From the NCBI GenBank assembly GCA_024280455.1, contig JAJRQC010000023.1, positions 17,774-81,773 of the forward strand: 64,000 nucleotides of DNA. The letters are read 5' to 3'. The first letter of the stretch is position 1; each line of letters opens with the position of its first letter. The stretch is from Deltaproteobacteria bacterium. GTDB lineage: Bacteria; Desulfobacterota; Desulfobulbia; Desulfobulbales; Desulfobulbaceae. The notes under the pieces were generated by a model, which did not search any database, was not told where the DNA came from, and saw only the letters and a list, made by a program, of their open reading frames with translations. Both the position numbers and the translations under genes were made by a program. Shown piece by piece: positions 50,851-60,937 of this stretch.

Positions 50851-53377
50851 TCGGCTGGAGCGCAAGGTTCGCATCTTGGAAGAGATGTTTGAACAATCCA
50901 GCCGGGAAGCATTTATTGACTGCCAGCGGCGGTCGTTGTTCAATAGTCTGCTGGGCCTGTCACTCCACGCAAACAACCTTGACACGCTTTTAAACGATAC
51001 CCTGCAGACCCTGCTGTCCTGTAGTTTTCTGCAGATAGAAAACTGGGGCGCCATCTTTCTCTACGACGAAAAAAAATCCGGCCTGACGCTTAAATGTCAT
51101 CATAACTTCAGTAAAGAACAGCTGACCAACTGTAGTCAACTCTCCACCGGACAATGCCTGTGCGGGCAAACCGTCCTTACCGGAGAGGTCATTTTCACCA
51201 CATCCGAAGATCCGCGCCATGAAATCCAGTGTTCCGACATGCTGCCCCATGGTCACTATTGTATACCGATTCGGGCCGGGAAACGGGTTTTAGGTCTCAT
51301 CTGTCTCCATGTTCCGGATACGCTTGAACGGCAGGAGGAAGACGAGGATATGCTGTTAACCGCTGCCGGGATACTCGCAAGTGCCCTGCAGCGGCTTTCC
51401 TATGAAACAGAGCTGAAGTCGTATCAGGTCCACCTCGAAAAAATGGTTGAAGGTAAGATTGAGGAACTTCGGCTGGCGGAAAAACGGTATCAGTCTATTT
51501 TTGAGAACTCCCTCAACGGTATCTTTCAGACAACCCTTCACGGAACCTTTCTTGCCTGTAATCCTGCCCTGGCCGAAATGCACGGGTTTTCCTCGCCCGG
51601 GGAACTGATCGATTCCATAACCGATATCAGCCGGCAGTTGTATGTCGACGGGGCTGACCGCAGGCTTCTGGTCCAGGGGCTGCAGCAGGGACCGGTGACT
51701 GATTTCGAGACCAGAATGTATCGCCGGGATAAGAGTATATTCTGGGTCCGGATGTCGGCCAGGAAAATGTCCACGCCTGAAATGGGCGAGTATCTGGAAG
51801 GTACGCTGCTTGATATTACCCAGCGTAAGGAGGCGGAACAAAAGCTGGCTGAGCAGAAAGAGCGTCTGGATGTCACCCTACGTTCCATCGGTGATGGTGT
51901 CATCACCACCGATACCGAGGGCAGGGTGGTTCTGCTCAACCAGGTGGCGGAACAGCTGACCGGCTGGTCTCAGCAGGAGGTCGCCGGTCAACCGCTGGGC
52001 AAGGTGTTTAAGGTCATCGATGAAAAAATCCGCCACCCTTGGGCCGATCCAGTACAACAGGTGATGACCAATGGGGGAATGCTCAACCAGAACACCCGGA
52101 CGATTCTGGTTGCACGAGACGGCAGGGAGCGGAGTATCTCACACAGTGGCGCGCCCATCCTTGATATGGATCGGCAGACCGTAGGGGTCGTTCTGGTTTT
52201 CAGGGATATGAGCGAGCAGAACCGACTGGAAGCCGAACTGATCAAGAACAAAAAGCTGGAGTCTCTGGGGGTGCTGGCAGGAGGGATCGCCCACGATTTT
52301 AATAATATCCTCACTGCAATTCTCGGCAATCTCAGCCTGGTAGGACTTTGTCTTGCAAAGGAAGAAAATGAAATCCATGATCTTGTCGAGCAGGCAAAAA
52401 AGGCAGCTCTCAGTGCCCGTGATCTGGTGCAGCAGTTGCGAACCTTTTCCAAGGGTGGGGAGCCGGTCAGAAAAACTGCAGCAATTGATGAGATAATACG
52501 CGAGTCGGCGGATTTCGTCCTTCGGGGCAGCACCGTCGCCTGCCGGTATCATTTTCCAGGTGACCTGTGGTTTGCAGATATCGATACCGGCCAGATCAGC
52601 CGCGTGATCCAGAACCTGGTGTTAAATGCTAAGCAGGCCATGCCGGAGGGCGGCTTTATTGATATCAGTTGTCGGAATATCCGAAAAGAGAGCCATGATC
52701 CCCTGCCGCTGAAAGATAAACTCTACATTGAAGTTACCGTTCGCGACCAGGGAAAGGGTATGGATACCAAAACTCTGACCACGATATTCGACCCCTATTT
52801 TACCACTAAGAAAGAGGGGTACGGCCTCGGTCTGTCCATCTGCCATTCAATCATCCACAAGCACAAGGGGTATATTACCGTTGAATCGGAACCCGGTAAG
52901 GGAACGGTTTTCACCTTTTATGTCTGTGCCTCCAGCCGGATGCCGGTACAGGAGTATAAAGATGTCCGACTTTCCAGTGATAGCGGGGGCAAGGCTTTAG
53001 TTCTGGACGATGAACCCCTGGTTGGTATTTCAATTAAAAAAATGCTGGAACACCTGTATTACACGGTCACCCTGGTCCGTGACGGGCAGGAGGCCGTCGA
53101 CAGCTATCTGGAGGCCGCCAAGAGCGGGACTCCCTTCTCGCTGGCCATTCTGGATTTGACAATTCCCGGCGGCATGGGCGGAGAAGAGGTAATCAAGGAA
53201 CTGCTCCGTCATGATCCCAGGGCCAAAGTACTGGTTTCCTCTGGTTATTCCGATAACACGGTCATGGCCCATTATCAGGAGTATGGTTTTTCAGGAGTCC
53301 TGGAAAAACCATTCCAGATAGATGAGCTCGGCCGGGTGCTGGCCACGGTTATGAATGGTCCGGATCAAGACTCGTAA
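50825..53377 (+). CDS. H-NOX-associated hybrid histidine kinase (GAF-PAS-PAS-HisKA-ATPase-REC)
   Basis: About 850 residues from the ATG at 50825, which follows GGAAGGAG inside the H-NOX gene. A short coiled coil precedes a GAF domain (about 40-200, with LSTGQCLCGQTVLTGE). Next come two PAS domains (opening YQSIFENSLNGIFQTT and LRSIGDGVITTDTEG), then HisKA with VLAGGIAHDFNNILTAIL and an ATPase domain (NLVLNAKQAM, GYGLGLSICHSI). A C-terminal receiver completes it (LVLDDEPLV, AILDLTIPGGMGG, VLVSSGYS, LEKPF). No transmembrane helix is visible. It presumably reads the NO/redox state of the H-NOX partner. The output regulator is not adjacent. Confidence 0.92.
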   Translation: MNRDSDQIDRLERKVRILEEMFEQSSREAFIDCQRRSLFNSLLGLSLHANNLDTLLNDTLQTLLSCSFLQIENWGAIFLYDEKKSGLTLKCHHNFSKEQLTNCSQLSTGQCLCGQTVLTGEVIFTTSEDPRHEIQCSDMLPHGHYCIPIRAGKRVLGLICLHVPDTLERQEEDEDMLLTAAGILASALQRLSYETELKSYQVHLEKMVEGKIEELRLAEKRYQSIFENSLNGIFQTTLHGTFLACNPALAEMHGFSSPGELIDSITDISRQLYVDGADRRLLVQGLQQGPVTDFETRMYRRDKSIFWVRMSARKMSTPEMGEYLEGTLLDITQRKEAEQKLAEQKERLDVTLRSIGDGVITTDTEGRVVLLNQVAEQLTGWSQQEVAGQPLGKVFKVIDEKIRHPWADPVQQVMTNGGMLNQNTRTILVARDGRERSISHSGAPILDMDRQTVGVVLVFRDMSEQNRLEAELIKNKKLESLGVLAGGIAHDFNNILTAILGNLSLVGLCLAKEENEIHDLVEQAKKAALSARDLVQQLRTFSKGGEPVRKTAAIDEIIRESADFVLRGSTVACRYHFPGDLWFADIDTGQISRVIQNLVLNAKQAMPEGGFIDISCRNIRKESHDPLPLKDKLYIEVTVRDQGKGMDTKTLTTIFDPYFTTKKEGYGLGLSICHSIIHKHKGYITVESEPGKGTVFTFYVCASSRMPVQEYKDVRLSSDSGGKALVLDDEPLVGISIKKMLEHLYYTVTLVRDGQEAVDSYLEAAKSGTPFSLAILDLTIPGGMGGEEVIKELLRHDPRAKVLVSSGYSDNTVMAHYQEYGFSGVLEKPFQIDELGRVLATVMNGPDQDS

Positions 53378-53436
53378 CCTTCACCGTAATTATGAGTTGT
53401 TTGGATTTCTGAAACTCTTGAGAGGGAATTTTTAGA

Positions 53437-53478
53437 AATGTATATACTGTCCCCGGAATATATATACTGTCCCCGGAA
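53437..53478 (+). repeat. Short tandem repeat of TATATACTGTCCCCGGAA
   Basis: The unit occurs twice in tandem (period 20), followed by two GAATTGTGC-type repeats up to 53512. Non-coding. Confidence 0.8.
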
Positions 53479-53524
53479 TATTCGCGGAATTGTGCCCGGA
53501 ATTGTGCGTTGCTATATATAGAGT

Positions 53525-53548
53525 GCAGCTGGATTCGGCTGCTTTTTT
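53525..53548 (+). terminator. Terminator downstream of the H-NOX kinase operon
   Basis: The stem GCAGC / GCTGC with an 8-base loop is followed directly by TTTTTT. It lies between convergent genes. Confidence 0.65.
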
Positions 53549-53636
53549 GGTGGGCGGTGCCCACCCTTTTTTGTATCAGCCAATGACAATTTTTCCTTGA
53601 CGGCTATGCTCTTTGCCGGACTGTAAACAATGCCCA

Positions 53637-55412
53637 TCAGCAATTCCGGGCCATGTCGACCATGTCTTCGATTACCCCCAGACCGCCTTGCCAGAATTCA
53701 GGTTGATTGATATCGAGCCCGAATGGTTCAAGCAGAGCGTAAGGTGAATCCTTGCCTCCGGCTCGAAGCAGGTCGATATATCTGTTGACAAATGCCTCCC
53801 CTTCTTTCTGATAGAGGCGATAAAGCCCCAGGACCAGAAGCTCGCCAAAGGCATAGGAGTAGACATAGCCCGGGGTGCTCAGAAAATGAGGAATATAACT
53901 CCACCAGATTCCGTAATCCTCAGTTAAAATGACGCTGTCGCCGAACATTGCCTTCTGGGTCGAGAGCCAGTATGCTGACAGGGTTTCACTGCTCACCTCT
54001 CCCTGGTTTCGTCTGCCGGTGTGCATTGCATCTTCAAAACGATTCATGGCTATCTGGCGAAAGACGGTGGCGAAAATTGATTCGATTTTCTGGCAGATAT
54101 AGGCCCTTTTTTCTTCGGGTTTTGCCAGCAGGTCAAGCTGACTGTGAAAGACGAGCAGTTCGGCAAAGACCGAGGCTGTTTCGGCAAGGACCAGCGGGGT
54201 GTCGCTGTTGAACATGCCCTGATCTGCTGCAAGAACCTGATGAACCCCGTGTCCGAGTTCATGGGCAACGGTTGCCACATCATGCAGATTACCGGTATAG
54301 TTGACCATTACATAGGGATGAGTATCCGGCACACAGGGATGGGCAAAGGCGCCGCCTCGCTTGCCCTCCATGATTGGAGCATGGATCCAGTTGTTATTAA
54401 AGAACTGTGCAGCGATTTCCGCGATCTCGCCTGAAAATCCGGCAAAGGCTGCAAGAACCATTTCACGGCATTGGGGCCAGTCGACCTGTGCTTCCGACAT
54501 CCCGGGTACCGGTGCGTAACGGTCATAGTCGTAGAGCGTGTGAAGATCAAGTATTTCCTTTTTCAAGGTATAGTATTTCGATACGATGTCGTAGCGAGCG
54601 GTTACACTCTCAACTAGGGTGTTTACTGTTGCGTCTTCCAGTTCGTTTTCCAGGTGCATGCTCTGATCCCATGAGGGATAGGAGCGCAGTCGGTCATCGA
54701 TCATCTTGTCTGCGGCCAGGGTGTTGAAGATGTGGGTCAGAACATGTAACTGGTCATGTAGGCCGCGGGTCAGATCTTCAGCTGCCTGACGACGTATGTT
54801 ACGATCCGGACTGTACAGCTCGGCAAGGACTTCCTCTTCACTGCGCCCCGACTCACCAAACTGCTGGCTGGCCATGACCTTTTCGAAAAGGATGGTCCAG
54901 GAGTTTTTACCTACCGGCTCGAGTTCAATGAGCAGCTTTTCTTCGCACTCGGACAGGAGGTGTTGTGCCTGACGGCGGATCTTTTCAAGATAGTGGCGGT
55001 ACTTTGCAGTTTCCCCGGCATCAAGAAATTTCTGCGCTGACGCCTGATCCATCTTGCTCCACTCCAGGGTAAAGAAAACAAGCTGTCTGTTGATCCTGCT
55101 CGCGGTTTCCGTTACCTGCTGCAGGAAGGCACCTGCTTCAGCATCCATGACCTGGGTGGAAAAGTTGAGGAAGGCATAGGTGGAGATCCGGCCGAGGTTT
55201 TCTGCGATTCGCTCAAGCCGTCTGATTGTTCGGGCAAAAACTGCTACCTCAAGTCCGGACAATCTGCCCCTGCAGCCCTCTTCAAGTAATGCCGCCTCCT
55301 GTTCGCAGAGGTCGATATCATCACTGATCAGTTCGTCATCGGTCGAAGAATAGAGGTCGTTGAGATCCCATACCACGGTTTCCGTACCGAGCTTTGTATT
55401 ATCTACAGCCAT
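53637..55412 (-). CDS. pepF: Oligoendopeptidase F family metallopeptidase (M3)
   Basis: A 591-residue zinc peptidase of family M3B. The active site HELGHGVHQ is near residue 384, with the third ligand Glu in LAETASVFAELL downstream. The N-terminal helical domain begins with VVWDLNDLYSSTDDE. Family length is ~600. It degrades short peptides in the cytoplasm; no signal peptide is visible. The AMIN gene ends 13 bases upstream of its start, so the two may be co-transcribed. Confidence 0.95.
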   Translation of the reverse strand: MAVDNTKLGTETVVWDLNDLYSSTDDELISDDIDLCEQEAALLEEGCRGRLSGLEVAVFARTIRRLERIAENLGRISTYAFLNFSTQVMDAEAGAFLQQVTETASRINRQLVFFTLEWSKMDQASAQKFLDAGETAKYRHYLEKIRRQAQHLLSECEEKLLIELEPVGKNSWTILFEKVMASQQFGESGRSEEEVLAELYSPDRNIRRQAAEDLTRGLHDQLHVLTHIFNTLAADKMIDDRLRSYPSWDQSMHLENELEDATVNTLVESVTARYDIVSKYYTLKKEILDLHTLYDYDRYAPVPGMSEAQVDWPQCREMVLAAFAGFSGEIAEIAAQFFNNNWIHAPIMEGKRGGAFAHPCVPDTHPYVMVNYTGNLHDVATVAHELGHGVHQVLAADQGMFNSDTPLVLAETASVFAELLVFHSQLDLLAKPEEKRAYICQKIESIFATVFRQIAMNRFEDAMHTGRRNQGEVSSETLSAYWLSTQKAMFGDSVILTEDYGIWWSYIPHFLSTPGYVYSYAFGELLVLGLYRLYQKEGEAFVNRYIDLLRAGGKDSPYALLEPFGLDINQPEFWQGGLGVIEDMVDMARNC

Positions 55413-55424
55413 TATTTTTCTCGT

Positions 55425-56519
55425 TTACGGTTTAAGCGGTTTCTCCAGCTCGGTTACAGGCGGGGTATTGTGCATGATATTAACAATGATAACAAACAGG
55501 TTGTCCTCTTTGAAAAAGACCTGTTGCAGGTCGTAATTATTATTAGGCTCCAGATCAATGACCACTCTGATCTTATCGGGTTTTTTATGTCTGCCTATGC
55601 GAATGGCTTTTACATAGCGGCCATTGGTCTTAATCGTCTCTTTCAATGAGGCGTCGGCTCGGGTATTCTTGAAGTCGCAGACCACCCGGGGCAACCCTTC
55701 TTCGATTCCGAAAACAATGGGTGGGTAGAAGTCGTTGAGCTTGAACTGAATCATTTCTCCACGGTTGGACGAGTTGTCGAATTTAACAGAACGGAGAATG
55801 GGCGGCTCGTTGCTTTTCAGCTGAGGTTGTTCAACGGGTCCCTCCTCCTGCACTGCTGTTTGCCGGGCAGGCGGCGGCGTTTTTTTTGCAGCTTTCGGTG
55901 GCGGTACAGGCTGTGGCTGAGGTTGCAGCTGCGGTTGAGCAGGAGTAGGGGCAGGAGTGGAAACAGGAGCAGGGGTAGATGCAGGAGCAGGTTTTTCCAC
56001 CTTGACCGGTGGTGGTACCGGCGCACTGTCGGCAGGTTTTTCCACCTTGGCTTCTGCTTTCGGCTCGGCTGCCGGTGCCTCCGGTTCCGTGCCGGCGTAA
56101 TAGACTGAAACGGTCAGGGCGTTTTTCTGCTGGTCAAAATTCTGGTTAAAGTTTATCTCCTGGTCGGGGATCAGATCAAGGACTACCCTGGTTTTGGGAT
56201 TTTTCCCCTTGTGAATGCCTATTCGGATTTGTTTGATAAACTTACCGTTGGTCTTGATGACGTTGTTGAGGGTCCTGGCGGTCTGAGTATCGGGAAAATC
56301 AAAGACGACTCTGGGCTTTTTTCCTTTGATCGCAAAGATTTTTGGAATATAGGTGCCGTTGAGTTTAAAGGTTATCCGTTCTTCATTGCTTGAGAGAGAA
56401 TTAAATTCAATGTCTTCCAGAGTTGGTTTTTCAGCAGCCAGGGCAATGGAGTGCAGCATGACCAGGAACAGACAGGGGACGATGAGTGCAACAGAGAGTG
56501 TTTTTATGTGCTTTCTCAT
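55425..56519 (-). CDS. Exported protein with two AMIN domains and a Pro/Ala-rich linker
   Basis: About 364 residues. A signal peptide (MRKHIKTLSVALIVPCLFLV...IALAAE) is followed by AMIN domain 1 (RITFKLNGTYIPKIF, PRVVFDFPDTQTA, FIKQIRIGIHKG), a Pro/Ala/Val linker of ~100 residues and AMIN domain 2 (MIQFKLNDFYPPIVF, PRVVCDFKNT, VKAIRIGRHKK). AMIN domains bind peptidoglycan or target proteins to the division site or secretin machines. No amidase or secretin domain is present. The start at 56519 gives a normal signal peptide; the frame to 56582 is less likely. Confidence 0.85.
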   Translation of the reverse strand: MRKHIKTLSVALIVPCLFLVMLHSIALAAEKPTLEDIEFNSLSSNEERITFKLNGTYIPKIFAIKGKKPRVVFDFPDTQTARTLNNVIKTNGKFIKQIRIGIHKGKNPKTRVVLDLIPDQEINFNQNFDQQKNALTVSVYYAGTEPEAPAAEPKAEAKVEKPADSAPVPPPVKVEKPAPASTPAPVSTPAPTPAQPQLQPQPQPVPPPKAAKKTPPPARQTAVQEEGPVEQPQLKSNEPPILRSVKFDNSSNRGEMIQFKLNDFYPPIVFGIEEGLPRVVCDFKNTRADASLKETIKTNGRYVKAIRIGRHKKPDKIRVVIDLEPNNNYDLQQVFFKEDNLFVIIVNIMHNTPPVTELEKPLKP

Positions 56520-56681
56520 GGAAATCGAGCTGAGGGTTGAATAAAGGGTTAACCGTCTCATTTTGCCAAATCGTACAATCATACGATTCCCGGCCTGACA
56601 GGCCTGTATGACAATCGGTACCCATATTTATCAATTTTTTGCATTACAAAAAAAGTTTACGCAAATACTGTAATAAAGTCA

Positions 56682-59294
56682 ATGAAACAACAAACAAACC
56701 AGCAGGATCGGAAGAAACTTCATGGTGCAGCTGCCGAGGAAATGGTTCAGGACGATGGAAAGATGAACAGGCAGAGCTCTGTTGTGAATATAGATGAGAT
56801 TCTGCCCCTGGTGAAAAAACCGGGCCGATATATCGGTGGAGAGCTGGGTGCGGTGAATAAAGAATGGGACTCGGTCGACCTCCGTTTCTGTTTTATCTTT
56901 CCCGATCTCTATGAAATAGGGATGTCCCATCAGGGCTTACAGATACTCTATCATCTGGTCAACGAGGATGACCGTTTTCTTGCCCAGCGCTGTTATGCCC
57001 CGGATATTGATATGGAGGCCGAGCTGCGCAAGGCTGGGATTCCTCTCTTTGCCCTGGAATCCAAACGCCCGCTGGCCGACTTTGATGTCCTTGGTTTTAC
57101 CCTGCCCTATGAGCTCTGCTATACCAATATTCTGACGGTTCTCGATCTTGCCGGTCTGCCGCTCAAATCCTGTGATCGTGGGCAGGAATATCCGCTGGTG
57201 ATAGGTGGTGGTTCCTGTGGTCTCAACCCTGAACCGGTGGCGGATTTTTTTGATGCCATCGTCCTTGGTGATGGTGAAGAGGTGATTATTGAGATCGGTG
57301 AACGGGTCATTGCCGCTAAAAAAGAAGGGCTCGGCAGGCTGGAGACCTTAAGGGAACTTGCCGCCGTTGAAGGGGTGTATGTCCCTTCCTTTTATGAACC
57401 CATATACCGGGACGACCGGTTTGCAGGTATTCGGGCCCTGGAAAAGGAATTTCCCCAGGTCAGGCGGCGGGTCTTACCTCGGTTGCCGGAAGTAAATACA
57501 CTCACGCGTCCACTGGTGCCGATTGTCAAACCGGTCCATGATCGGCTGGGAATCGAGATTGCCCGTGGCTGTACCCGCGGTTGTCGGTTCTGTCAGGCCG
57601 GGATGATCTATCGGCCGGTACGGGAGCGCACTGTTGATGATATTCTTCAACTTGCCGAACAGGGCATTGCAAGCAGCGGTTTTGATGAACTGGCTCTGCT
57701 TTCACTCTCCACCGGTGATTATTCCTGTCTGCCTGAAGTCCTGATCCGGTTGATGGACAGATTCTCCGATGAATTTGTGTCGGTTTCCATGCCTTCGATG
57801 CGGGTCGGAACCCTGACTCCTGAAGTTATCGAGCAGATAAAGCGGGTTCGTAAAACCGGTTTTACGGTGGCGCCGGAAGCCGGTACCGATCGGATGAGGG
57901 AGGTCATCAACAAGGGGATCACCGAAGACGATCTGATGGCCACCTGCCGGGACGCCTTTGGTGCCGGTTGGAACCTGATTAAGTTTTATTTTATGATCGG
58001 GCTGCCGACCGAGACTCTGGAGGATGTCGACGGTATTGTTGAACTGGCCAAAAAGGCGAGGGCGCAGGCCGGGGCAGGGGGCAGAATCCAGATTAATGTC
58101 AGTGTGGCCACCTTTATCCCCAAACCACATACCCCTTTTCAGTGGCATGAACAGCTCGGCCTTGAGGAGGCCAAAGAACGGCTGAACCGGCTTAAAAAAT
58201 TGCTGCCGCGCAAGGGTTTTAAATTAAAATGGCACGATGCCCGGACCTCGTTTCTGGAGGGTGTTTTTTCCCGCGGCGATCGCCGACTTTCACAACTGAT
58301 TGAAACGGCCTGGCAGGCCGGGGGCAGGTTGGATGGCTGGTCCGAACATTTTCACCTGCAAAACTGGCAGCAGGCCGCTGAGCGTTGCGGGATCGAGATG
58401 GAAACATACCTGCGGGCCAGGGCCATGGATGAACCGCTGCCCTGGGATCATCTCCAGTGCGGGGTTGACCGGGAGTTTCTTGAGCAGGAATGGCAGCGGG
58501 CCCTGGAACGATCCTATACGCCGGATTGCCGAAACCATGGCTGTCAGAAATGCGGGCTCTGTGATTTTAAAACCATCATGCCTGTGGTCAATAAGAAATG
58601 TGAAGAAGTTCCCGTAGCCGACCGGATTATCAACGGAGATAAAAAGAAGGAACAGGAAGAAACCCCTTTTCGCTATCGTTTTGAATATTCCCGGCTCGAG
58701 GACAGCCGCTTTTACGGGCATCTGGAGATGTTGCAGCTGGTGTTCCGGGTCTTGAAGAGAGCTGGCCTGCCGGTATTGTTTTCAAAGGGCTATAATCCCT
58801 CGCCCAAGGTCTCGTTCAGTCAGGCCCTGCCGGTCGGGGTGGAGAGTCTGGCCGAGTATTTCGACGTTGATCTTGCCCGTCCGCTTAAGGATCCCCGGCA
58901 AACCCTGGAGGCCTTGAACCGTGAGTTCCCGCAAACCATTCGGGTATTGCACGTTGAACTCATCGGCAAAATCCAGGCGGTTGATCAGCAAGCAGCCTAT
59001 GAAATTGTCCTGCCTGCCGGAGACTATCCGGATCTTGAGGACCGGATTGCCGCCTTTATATCTGCAGAAGAATACATCATTGAGCGGATTCGGAAAAGAA
59101 AACTAAAGAAGCTTGACGTCCGCCCTCTGGTTGAGTCCGTCAAAAGAGAGGGTGACCGCCTGGAAATAGTTCTTATCCAGCGACACAGTCAGGCCGGGAT
59201 CAGCCCGCTGCTTTTATTGGAAAAAGTTTTCGGTCTGACACCCGATCAAGCCCGGATTGCCCGCATAAAAAAGACTGCGGTGCAAGATCTGTAA
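56682..59294 (+). CDS. B12-binding-type radical SAM protein fused to DUF2344 (TIGR03960/TIGR03936-like)
   Basis: An 870-residue protein. The N-terminal ~200 residues form a cobalamin-binding-like domain (FPDLYEIGMSHQGLQILYHL, IGGGSCGLNPEPVADFFDA). The radical SAM barrel has the cluster motif CTRGCRFC near residues 296-303, in IEIARGCTRGCRFCQAGM. A Cys-rich segment follows (CRNHGCQKCGLCDFK, about 610-630), then the DUF2344 domain (FEYSRLEDSRFYGHLEML, VLFSKGYNPSPKVSFSQALP). This fused form is widespread in Desulfobacterota and often lies near RNase E/G or ribosomal genes; a role in tRNA or rRNA modification is suspected but not shown. The start could be slightly internal. Confidence 0.88.
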   Translation: MKQQTNQQDRKKLHGAAAEEMVQDDGKMNRQSSVVNIDEILPLVKKPGRYIGGELGAVNKEWDSVDLRFCFIFPDLYEIGMSHQGLQILYHLVNEDDRFLAQRCYAPDIDMEAELRKAGIPLFALESKRPLADFDVLGFTLPYELCYTNILTVLDLAGLPLKSCDRGQEYPLVIGGGSCGLNPEPVADFFDAIVLGDGEEVIIEIGERVIAAKKEGLGRLETLRELAAVEGVYVPSFYEPIYRDDRFAGIRALEKEFPQVRRRVLPRLPEVNTLTRPLVPIVKPVHDRLGIEIARGCTRGCRFCQAGMIYRPVRERTVDDILQLAEQGIASSGFDELALLSLSTGDYSCLPEVLIRLMDRFSDEFVSVSMPSMRVGTLTPEVIEQIKRVRKTGFTVAPEAGTDRMREVINKGITEDDLMATCRDAFGAGWNLIKFYFMIGLPTETLEDVDGIVELAKKARAQAGAGGRIQINVSVATFIPKPHTPFQWHEQLGLEEAKERLNRLKKLLPRKGFKLKWHDARTSFLEGVFSRGDRRLSQLIETAWQAGGRLDGWSEHFHLQNWQQAAERCGIEMETYLRARAMDEPLPWDHLQCGVDREFLEQEWQRALERSYTPDCRNHGCQKCGLCDFKTIMPVVNKKCEEVPVADRIINGDKKKEQEETPFRYRFEYSRLEDSRFYGHLEMLQLVFRVLKRAGLPVLFSKGYNPSPKVSFSQALPVGVESLAEYFDVDLARPLKDPRQTLEALNREFPQTIRVLHVELIGKIQAVDQQAAYEIVLPAGDYPDLEDRIAAFISAEEYIIERIRKRKLKKLDVRPLVESVKREGDRLEIVLIQRHSQAGISPLLLLEKVFGLTPDQARIARIKKTAVQDL

Positions 59295-59399
59295 AACAGA
59301 TTGTTGAGAAAAGGACTGTTTTGCGCTACAAAGCTACAATGTTATTTCAGGTTGATCAGTTTTTATTTTTTAATGCATTTTTTAATTCTACCTGGTCAC

Positions 59400-59500
59400 A
59401 TTCATTAAGGAAGTGATAATAACGAGTTCCTCGTCATTCATTAAGGAAGTGATAATAACGAGTTCCTCGTCATTCCCGCGAAGGCGGGAATCCAGTCATT
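59400..59500. repeat. Direct repeat ending in an interspersed CGTCATTCCCGCG palindrome
   Basis: The ~37 bp unit ATTCATTAAGGAAGTGATAA...CTCGTC occurs twice (59399 and 59436 starts), followed by CATTCCCGCGAAGGCGGGAA TCCAG. ACGAG-TTC-CTCGT is a hairpin in each unit. The same GATAATAACGAG...CGTCAT sequence starts the element at 17157. Non-coding, upstream of trpB2. Confidence 0.75.
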
Positions 59501-59583
59501 GCAACGTGTTCTGGGTTTAAGTCTTTGCGGGAATGGTAGAGCAGGGAACTTTTTACGAAGCGATCATTTTTTAAGGAGAGAAC

Positions 59584-60927
59584 ATGAAGAAAATAGTCCT
59601 GCGTGAAGATCAAATGCCGACCAGCTGGTATAATGTGGCTCCCGATATCCCAGGCGGCCTGCTGCCGCCCCTTGATCCGGAGACCAAGGAACCAATGGCC
59701 CTGGAAAAACTTGCAGCTGTCTTTCCCATGGGGCTTCTGGAACAGGAGATGAGCCCGGAACGGTTCATAGAGATTCCGCAGGAAGTTCAGGAAATATACA
59801 AAATCTGGCGGCCGTCACCCCTGGTTCGGGCCAATAAACTGGAAGAGGCGCTCGGAACCAGGGCCAAGATCTTTTTCAAAAACGAGGGCGTTTCTCCGGT
59901 GGGCAGCCATAAACCGAACTCGGCCGTGCCCCAGGCGTATTATAATAAGCGGGAAGGCGTCAAACGACTGGCCACGGAAACAGGCGCCGGACAGTGGGGC
60001 TCCGCACTTTCCCTGGCCACCTCGAAATTTGGTCTGGAGTGCAAGGTGTACATGGTACGGGTTTCCTATGACCAGAAACCGTACCGCAAGTCGATCATGC
60101 AGACCTTCGGGGCCGACATTGTTGCCAGCCCCAGCCCGGACACCAACACCGGCCGTGCTATTCTCGAACTGGCCCCGGACACCCCGGGTTCACTGGGTAT
60201 TGCCATTTCCGAGGCCCTGGAAGATGCTGCAAACCGTGACGATACCAACTATGCCCTTGGTTCGGTTTTGAATCATGTGGTTCTCCATCAGACGGTTATC
60301 GGGCTTGAGGCCAAAAAGCAGATGGAAATTGCCGGTGAATATCCGGATGTGGTTGTCGGCTGCTGTGGCGGCGGTTCCAACTTTGCCGGGCTGGTTGCGC
60401 CCTTTGTGCCCGATTATCTTGATGGTAAAAAAATAGAGTTTGTCGGCTATGAGCCCGCCTCCTGTCCGACCATGACAGCCGGTAAACTGGCCTATGATTC
60501 GGGTGATGTCAATATGATGACCCCGCTGCTCTATATGTATACCCTTGGTCATAATTACATGCCTCCCGGTATCCATGCCGGCGGCCTGCGTTATCACGGC
60601 ATGGCACCCATTGTTTCCGCCCTGATCCGGGATAAAATCGTTACCCCCAAAAGCATCCACCAGCTGGAATGTTTTGAGGCCGGTGTCCTCTTTGCCAAGA
60701 CCGAGGGTATTATTCCGGCCCCGGAGACAACCCATGCCATTCGCGGCGCAATCATCGAGGCCATGAAAGAGCCGGATAATCCCAAAACCATTCTTTTTAA
60801 CTTCTCAGGCCATGGTCTGATCGATATGAACGCCTATGACAACTATCTGGCCGGGAACCTGCACGACTATTCCTATCCCAGGGAAGCGATTGAGGAATCT
60901 CTGGCTCACCTGCCGAAGGTTGATTAA
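59584..60927 (+). CDS. trpB: Tryptophan synthase beta-like enzyme (TrpB2 type)
   Basis: A 447-residue PLP enzyme starting behind AAGGAGAG. The PLP Lys is K110 in [12 protein letters not shown], and the phosphate-binding loop is [10 protein letters not shown]. The length (standard TrpB1 is ~400), the N-terminal [13 protein letters not shown] and the internal [15 protein letters not shown] mark the TrpB2 subgroup. TrpB2 proteins make tryptophan from indole and serine but lack the TrpA interface, and may salvage indole. No trpA or other trp gene is adjacent, which fits that view. Confidence 0.92.
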   Translation: MKKIVLREDQMPTSWYNVAPDIPGGLLPPLDPETKEPMALEKLAAVFPMGLLEQEMSPERFIEIPQEVQEIYKIWRPSPLVRANKLEEALGTRAKIFFKNEGVSPVGSHKPNSAVPQAYYNKREGVKRLATETGAGQWGSALSLATSKFGLECKVYMVRVSYDQKPYRKSIMQTFGADIVASPSPDTNTGRAILELAPDTPGSLGIAISEALEDAANRDDTNYALGSVLNHVVLHQTVIGLEAKKQMEIAGEYPDVVVGCCGGGSNFAGLVAPFVPDYLDGKKIEFVGYEPASCPTMTAGKLAYDSGDVNMMTPLLYMYTLGHNYMPPGIHAGGLRYHGMAPIVSALIRDKIVTPKSIHQLECFEAGVLFAKTEGIIPAPETTHAIRGAIIEAMKEPDNPKTILFNFSGHGLIDMNAYDNYLAGNLHDYSYPREAIEESLAHLPKVD

Positions 60928-60937
60928 TGCAATAGAG

